Source: an uncultured Eubacteriales bacterium
Lineage (GTDB): Bacteria; Bacillota; Clostridia; Oscillospirales; Acutalibacteraceae
Direction of reading: 5' to 3'
NCBI GenBank assembly: GCA_934476025.1
Contig: CAKSNI010000030.1
Span: 1 to 9,578, forward strand
DNA length: 9,578 nucleotides
The notes below the pieces were generated by a model. That model was not told where the DNA came from and searched no databases. It saw nothing but the letters and a program-made list of their open reading frames with translations. Shown in pieces: positions 6,651-9,578 of this stretch. The first letter of the stretch is position 1; each line of letters begins with the position of its first letter. A program made the position numbers and the translations under genes.

Positions 6651-6728
6651 CGGCCCGAACCGGAAGGATCAGACTTCCCGCCAAAATCACCATGCACAGA
6701 AATAAAGAAATCCGTCTTTTCTTTTCAA
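6651..6728 (-). other. Out-of-frame signal peptide start region of the dockerin gene
   Basis: The ribosome site AAAGGTGGG (6740-6732) stands 3-7 nt before a TTG at 6728, which would begin a basic Lys/Arg stretch. The hydrophobic core ISLFLCMVILAGSLILPVRA is in another frame, preceded there by KKRR but with an in-frame TAA and no start. One extra base in the run of A would join TTG, basic region and core into a classic signal peptide. The only in-frame ATG (6693) lies inside the core and lacks a ribosome site. Confidence 0.6.
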
Positions 6729-6819
6729 AAGCCCACCTTTACCAAATCATTCTGTAACCCAGTTTAACAGATAGAATGATTTAAATAAAGACAGATCTTC
6801 CAAAAAGAAAGACGGATTT
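6708..6819. repeat. Nested inverted repeats between beta-galactosidase and dockerin genes
   Basis: Outer arms AAATCCGTCTTT (6708-6719) and AAAGACGGATTT (6808-6819) are perfect over 12 bp and continue imperfectly inward. Inner arms AAATCATTCT (6744-6753) and AGAATGATTT (6773-6782) are perfect over 10 bp. A related motif AAAGACAGATCTT lies between them at 6787-6799. The inner repeat overlaps where a promoter for the dockerin gene would be expected. No clear GC-rich terminator for the beta-galactosidase is seen in this 112-bp gap. Confidence 0.6.
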
Positions 6820-6840
6820 TGTGTTTTTTAGGTTTTGTAA

Positions 6841-9578
6841 TTACGCGAGATTCAGCGTAAAGGCAAAATGAATTTCCTTTTCGCTCAGGCGGTATTTTTC
6901 CTGCAGCTGCGGGCCACAGGATCCGCTCCCGATTCCGGATACCTTATAGTCAATCCGGACATTGGTCCCTTTGCTTTCGCCGATTTCATCGGTATGATTG
7001 GCCTTGTACAGCTGCATCGGTTCATACAGGGATACATTGCATTCAAACGGCTTTTCAGCCGTGAAAATCAGGGTATCGTCTACCGTCAGACGGCGGACCT
7101 GTGTATGGTTGCCGTGTTCCTGCGGATAAATGTAGGGAACATATTCTGCCGAAGCCGTGCTGGAATAGGTATCCACCGCACTGCCGTGATACAGATCCTG
7201 ATAATTTTCCCACGGGCCCATTCCGTAGTAAGTAAAGGGCGCATCTTCCTTTTTCAGCGGGAACTCAAAGCCAAGCCGCGGCAGATATACACATTCTTTT
7301 TTCACGGTTCCGTCCAGGGTGAAATCGATGCTTCCGTCGGCATAGACTGCCATTTTCAGCGTATACCGGAAGAAGGGCGAACGGGAAATCCCGGCCATGC
7401 TCTTTTCAAAGCAGATTTCATGGCCATGCAGGCTGACGGAATAGACATGATCAAAAAGAACGTCAAAATTTTCACCCTGCCAGATATCCAGGAACATCCA
7501 TTTGGAGCGGAATTGCATATCATTGTCGGTCGGAGCCCGCATGGTCGAAAGATGAACCGGCGCGTAAAGCTGTTCCTTTCCGTCAACCTTGATGCTGCAC
7601 AGAGTGCCGTGATGCTTATCAAAACAGTAGGCAAATTTCTTGCCGGAGGCATAAATATACCGTTCATCCTCACTGAGTACCGCCGGCTGGCGCTGCTGCG
7701 TTTTTACCACCCGCTGAACCGGCAGTTCCTGCTGCAGGGTTCCGCGTTTCTGGCCGTGATCGTCGGTCACGCTCACGCTGATATAGCAGCCGTCTTCACA
7801 ACTTGCGGGCAGGGTGAAATCCAGCGGAATCCGCACCGTTTCATGCGGACGGGCCGAGCATTCGAGTACCTTTTCGGTTTTTGTTCCGTCGCACTGCCAG
7901 AGTACCGTAACCCGACAATCCTTGAGATCGGTGAAATCAAAATGATTGGTCAGAGAAAGTACGCCGTTTTCATAGGTGAACCGGAAGGGAGCGTAGGCCG
8001 CTTTGACCTCCAGCGAACCAGCCTTGAGGGAGCGATCGGAAAAGACCATTCCGTCACAGCAAAAATGCCCGTCATGGGTTTTTTCACCCGGGAAATCGCC
8101 GCCGTACTTCTGCACGCCGTCAACAATCACGGTATGATCGGCCCATTCCCAAATACAACCACCGGTAAATTTCGGGCTGGAATAGACCAGTTCATTGTAT
8201 TCAAAAACATCTCCCGGGCCGTTGCCCATAGCATGAGAATATTCGCACAAGAAAATCGGCAGATCCACCTCATCGCCGTCCAGCCAATTCTTCACCTCGG
8301 GAAAAGAGGGATACATTCTCGAATAGACATCCAGCCGATGGGCCATCGTCGAAGCCTTTTCCTTCTCCGCCTTGGCCTTCTCAAGATTCTCCCGGGCGGC
8401 TTCTACATTTTCACCCAACGCTTCGGCAATTTTGAAATCCCGTTCGGCTTTATTAAGCTGGCCGTAGGAATTGGCCCAGCGACGGTCGGCATCCTCCGCG
8501 TGAACCAGGCGGGTGGAATCCACACTTCTCAGGTACTCAATCATCGCCACATGGTTTTCTCCGTGCCCGCTTTCGTTCCCGGTGGACCACATAAAGATAC
8601 AGGTATGGTTTTTGTCACGTTCAAACGCCCGTTCCATCCGGGAAAGATGATCCGCCTTCCAACGCGGATCCGTGCAGGGCCAAATCGGGTCTTCTACATC
8701 AAACTCGTATCCGACCGACGCATGACGGCGCAAAAATCCGTGGGTTTCAATATCGGTTTCCAGTACCACGTACAGTCCGATTTCATCGCAGTAATCCAAG
8801 AAGCGCGGGGTGGGCGGATAGTGAGAAGTCCGCACCGTGTTGATGTTCAAAGCCTTCATCAAATGCAGGTCCCGCAAGATTTCCTCATCACTCACCACCC
8901 AGCCCTTATCCGGCGTGGTATCGTGATGGTTGACCCCGTGGAATTTCACCGGCTGAGAATTGATAAGAATAGCGTGATCCTTTGAAACGCTGATGGTACG
9001 GAAACCGATTTTCCGGTTGATGATTTCGCCGGCCTTTTCCAACCGGATTTCATACAGATAAGGATGTTCCGCATTCCACAACTGCGGATTTTCAACACAA
9101 ACCTCGGCCTTGCCCGTGCTGTCGGTTACCGCTTTGCCAATTTCCCGGCCCTGATCCGAAACCGTCATCACGGTGTCGGGATCGGCCTGCAAAACAATGC
9201 GGCAATTTTCTTCGGTGGAAAGGCGGAAGTCGGTTAAATGGCCGACCGGGCGTTCCAAAATATAAACATCCCGGAAAATTCCGTTGCAGCGGAAGAAATC
9301 CTGATCTTCCAGATAGCTGCCGACACACCATTTGCGAACCACAACCCGCAGGGTATTTTCTCCGGCATGTACCGCCGCAGACAGATCAAATTCCGCCTGC
9401 AGATGGCTCCCCTGTGTATAACCGATATAGGTGCCGTTGACATACACCCTGGCCATAGACGAAACGCCTTCCAAAACCAGATAGGTCTGATTTTCCGGGT
9501 TGGAAACGGTAAATTCCGTTTCATAGAACCCGGCCGGATTATCCCTCGGACCTGCGGGCGGATCGATTGGGATCGGGT
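6841..9578 (-). CDS. lacZ: LacZ-type GH2 beta-galactosidase with a charged insertion, N-terminus outside window
   Basis: A large glycoside hydrolase that cleaves terminal beta-galactosides such as lactose or plant and host galactosides. The frame stays open to the window edge (it reads back through IPIDPPAGPRDNPAGFYETEF), so about 911 residues are visible and roughly 100 N-terminal ones are missing. The order is: jelly-roll sugar-binding domain (VYVNGTYIGYTQGS, SYLEDQDFF, GIFRDVYIL), Ig-like domain, TIM barrel (FHGVNHHDTTPDKG, VRTSHYP), acid/base Glu in GNESGHG (codon 8572-8574), nucleophile Glu in CEYSHAMGN (codon 8242-8244), then the C-terminal LacZ domain (RAPTDND, YYGMGPWENYQDL, QEHGNHTQVRRL). 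The two catalytic Glu are 110 residues apart against 76 in E. coli LacZ; an Ala/Glu/Lys-rich insertion at about 8341-8472 accounts for this. No signal peptide can be judged because the start is absent. Stop 112 bp before the dockerin gene. Confidence 0.95.
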   Translation of the reverse strand, partial: PIPIDPPAGPRDNPAGFYETEFTVSNPENQTYLVLEGVSSMARVYVNGTYIGYTQGSHLQAEFDLSAAVHAGENTLRVVVRKWCVGSYLEDQDFFRCNGIFRDVYILERPVGHLTDFRLSTEENCRIVLQADPDTVMTVSDQGREIGKAVTDSTGKAEVCVENPQLWNAEHPYLYEIRLEKAGEIINRKIGFRTISVSKDHAILINSQPVKFHGVNHHDTTPDKGWVVSDEEILRDLHLMKALNINTVRTSHYPPTPRFLDYCDEIGLYVVLETDIETHGFLRRHASVGYEFDVEDPIWPCTDPRWKADHLSRMERAFERDKNHTCIFMWSTGNESGHGENHVAMIEYLRSVDSTRLVHAEDADRRWANSYGQLNKAERDFKIAEALGENVEAARENLEKAKAEKEKASTMAHRLDVYSRMYPSFPEVKNWLDGDEVDLPIFLCEYSHAMGNGPGDVFEYNELVYSSPKFTGGCIWEWADHTVIVDGVQKYGGDFPGEKTHDGHFCCDGMVFSDRSLKAGSLEVKAAYAPFRFTYENGVLSLTNHFDFTDLKDCRVTVLWQCDGTKTEKVLECSARPHETVRIPLDFTLPASCEDGCYISVSVTDDHGQKRGTLQQELPVQRVVKTQQRQPAVLSEDERYIYASGKKFAYCFDKHHGTLCSIKVDGKEQLYAPVHLSTMRAPTDNDMQFRSKWMFLDIWQGENFDVLFDHVYSVSLHGHEICFEKSMAGISRSPFFRYTLKMAVYADGSIDFTLDGTVKKECVYLPRLGFEFPLKKEDAPFTYYGMGPWENYQDLYHGSAVDTYSSTASAEYVPYIYPQEHGNHTQVRRLTVDDTLIFTAEKPFECNVSLYEPMQLYKANHTDEIGESKGTNVRIDYKVSGIGSGSCGPQLQEKYRLSEKEIHFAFTLNLA
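8341..8472 (-). other. Charged, probably coiled-coil insertion inside the beta-galactosidase barrel
   Basis: Between HAEDADRRW and LDVYSRMYPS, which are near neighbours in ordinary LacZ proteins, lies a stretch including KAERDFKIAEALGENVEAA and ENLEKAKAEKEKAS. It is rich in Ala, Glu and Lys with no Pro and one Gly in its core, typical of a long amphipathic helix or helical hairpin. The reading frame is intact across it. Confidence 0.75.

Larger units (their letters stand above)
5492..6728 (-). pseudogene. Secreted SGNH-hydrolase-like protein with C-terminal dockerin, broken by frameshifts
   Basis: Two open pieces together read as one secreted protein. The 5' piece (6693 down to about 6245) has a signal peptide, then a beta-rich region (YSGEYSLHRSSREGTNVVNF, ending TWKVITLDFVAT) that resembles a jelly-roll carbohydrate-binding module; this domain call is tentative. 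The 3' piece, open from 6277 to 5492 in another frame, reads YAGLCSNLSAKFPEKDL, PDLIYLKFTANDVA (the Asn block of SGNH hydrolases) and NINHANDYWAMILGQ (the catalytic His block), then a dockerin. The frame changes between about 6277 and 6240. The Gly-Asp-Ser block that should precede YAGL by about 15 residues is not visible in any minus frame, so a deletion is likely, not a mere one-base error. The protein would have acted outside the cell, possibly as a carbohydrate esterase. Confidence 0.75.

Noticed and set aside
6868..8985. Very long + strand open frame (about 705 codons) opposite the beta-galactosidase
   Set aside because: It lies wholly antisense to a clear GH2 gene, has no recognisable domain, and such shadows are common opposite codon-biased genes.
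1..9578. CRISPR arrays, tRNA/rRNA genes, insertion sequences
   Set aside because: No regularly spaced repeats, no cloverleaf-like or rRNA sequence and no transposase-like frame were found on reading both strands by eye.

Overview
The window looks like a chromosomal stretch from an anaerobic, fibre-associated Firmicute (Clostridia, probably the Oscillospiraceae/Ruminococcaceae neighbourhood). The organism call is an inference from gene content: an oxygen/NO-detoxifying flavodiiron protein, the acetylated branch of diaminopimelate synthesis as in Bacillus/Clostridia, an ECF-type BioY, sigma-A-like promoters, strong AAGGAG-type ribosome sites, a dockerin-bearing secreted protein and a large GH2 beta-galactosidase. 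No RNA gene, insertion sequence or CRISPR array is visible.

Left part (1-1575): the 3' five-sixths of a flavodiiron protein gene on the + strand closes with a very strong hairpin terminator. After it lies a gene-poor stretch with palindromes, leading into what appears to be only the DNA-binding C-terminal half of an AraC-family regulator, a probable gene remnant.

Middle (1576-5402): bioY (biotin uptake, - strand) and a three-gene lysine/cell-wall operon, dapH-patA-dapL (+ strand), diverge from a compact control region. Two consensus-like promoters stand back to back there, with their -35 hexamers only 10 bp apart inside an inverted repeat. The three dap genes overlap or nearly touch and together encode acetylation, transamination and deacetylation on the way from tetrahydrodipicolinate to LL-diaminopimelate. 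A 21-bp inverted repeat sits at the dapH/patA junction. A 19-bp-stem terminator ends the operon, facing a second terminator from the opposite strand.

Right part (5403-9578, - strand): a secreted SGNH-hydrolase-like protein with a C-terminal dockerin is broken. Its signal-peptide start is one nucleotide out of frame, the body is frameshifted near 6240-6277, and the catalytic-serine block of the hydrolase cannot be found. Upstream of it on the same strand is a LacZ-type GH2 beta-galactosidase, cut by the window edge at its N-terminus, which carries an unusual charged, probably coiled-coil insertion of about 40 residues between its two catalytic glutamates. The 112-bp gap between these two genes contains nested inverted repeats.

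Nothing here amounts to a clearly new system. The points most worth checking are the broken dockerin gene, the beta-galactosidase insertion, and the bioY/dapH divergent control region with the dapH/patA junction palindrome.
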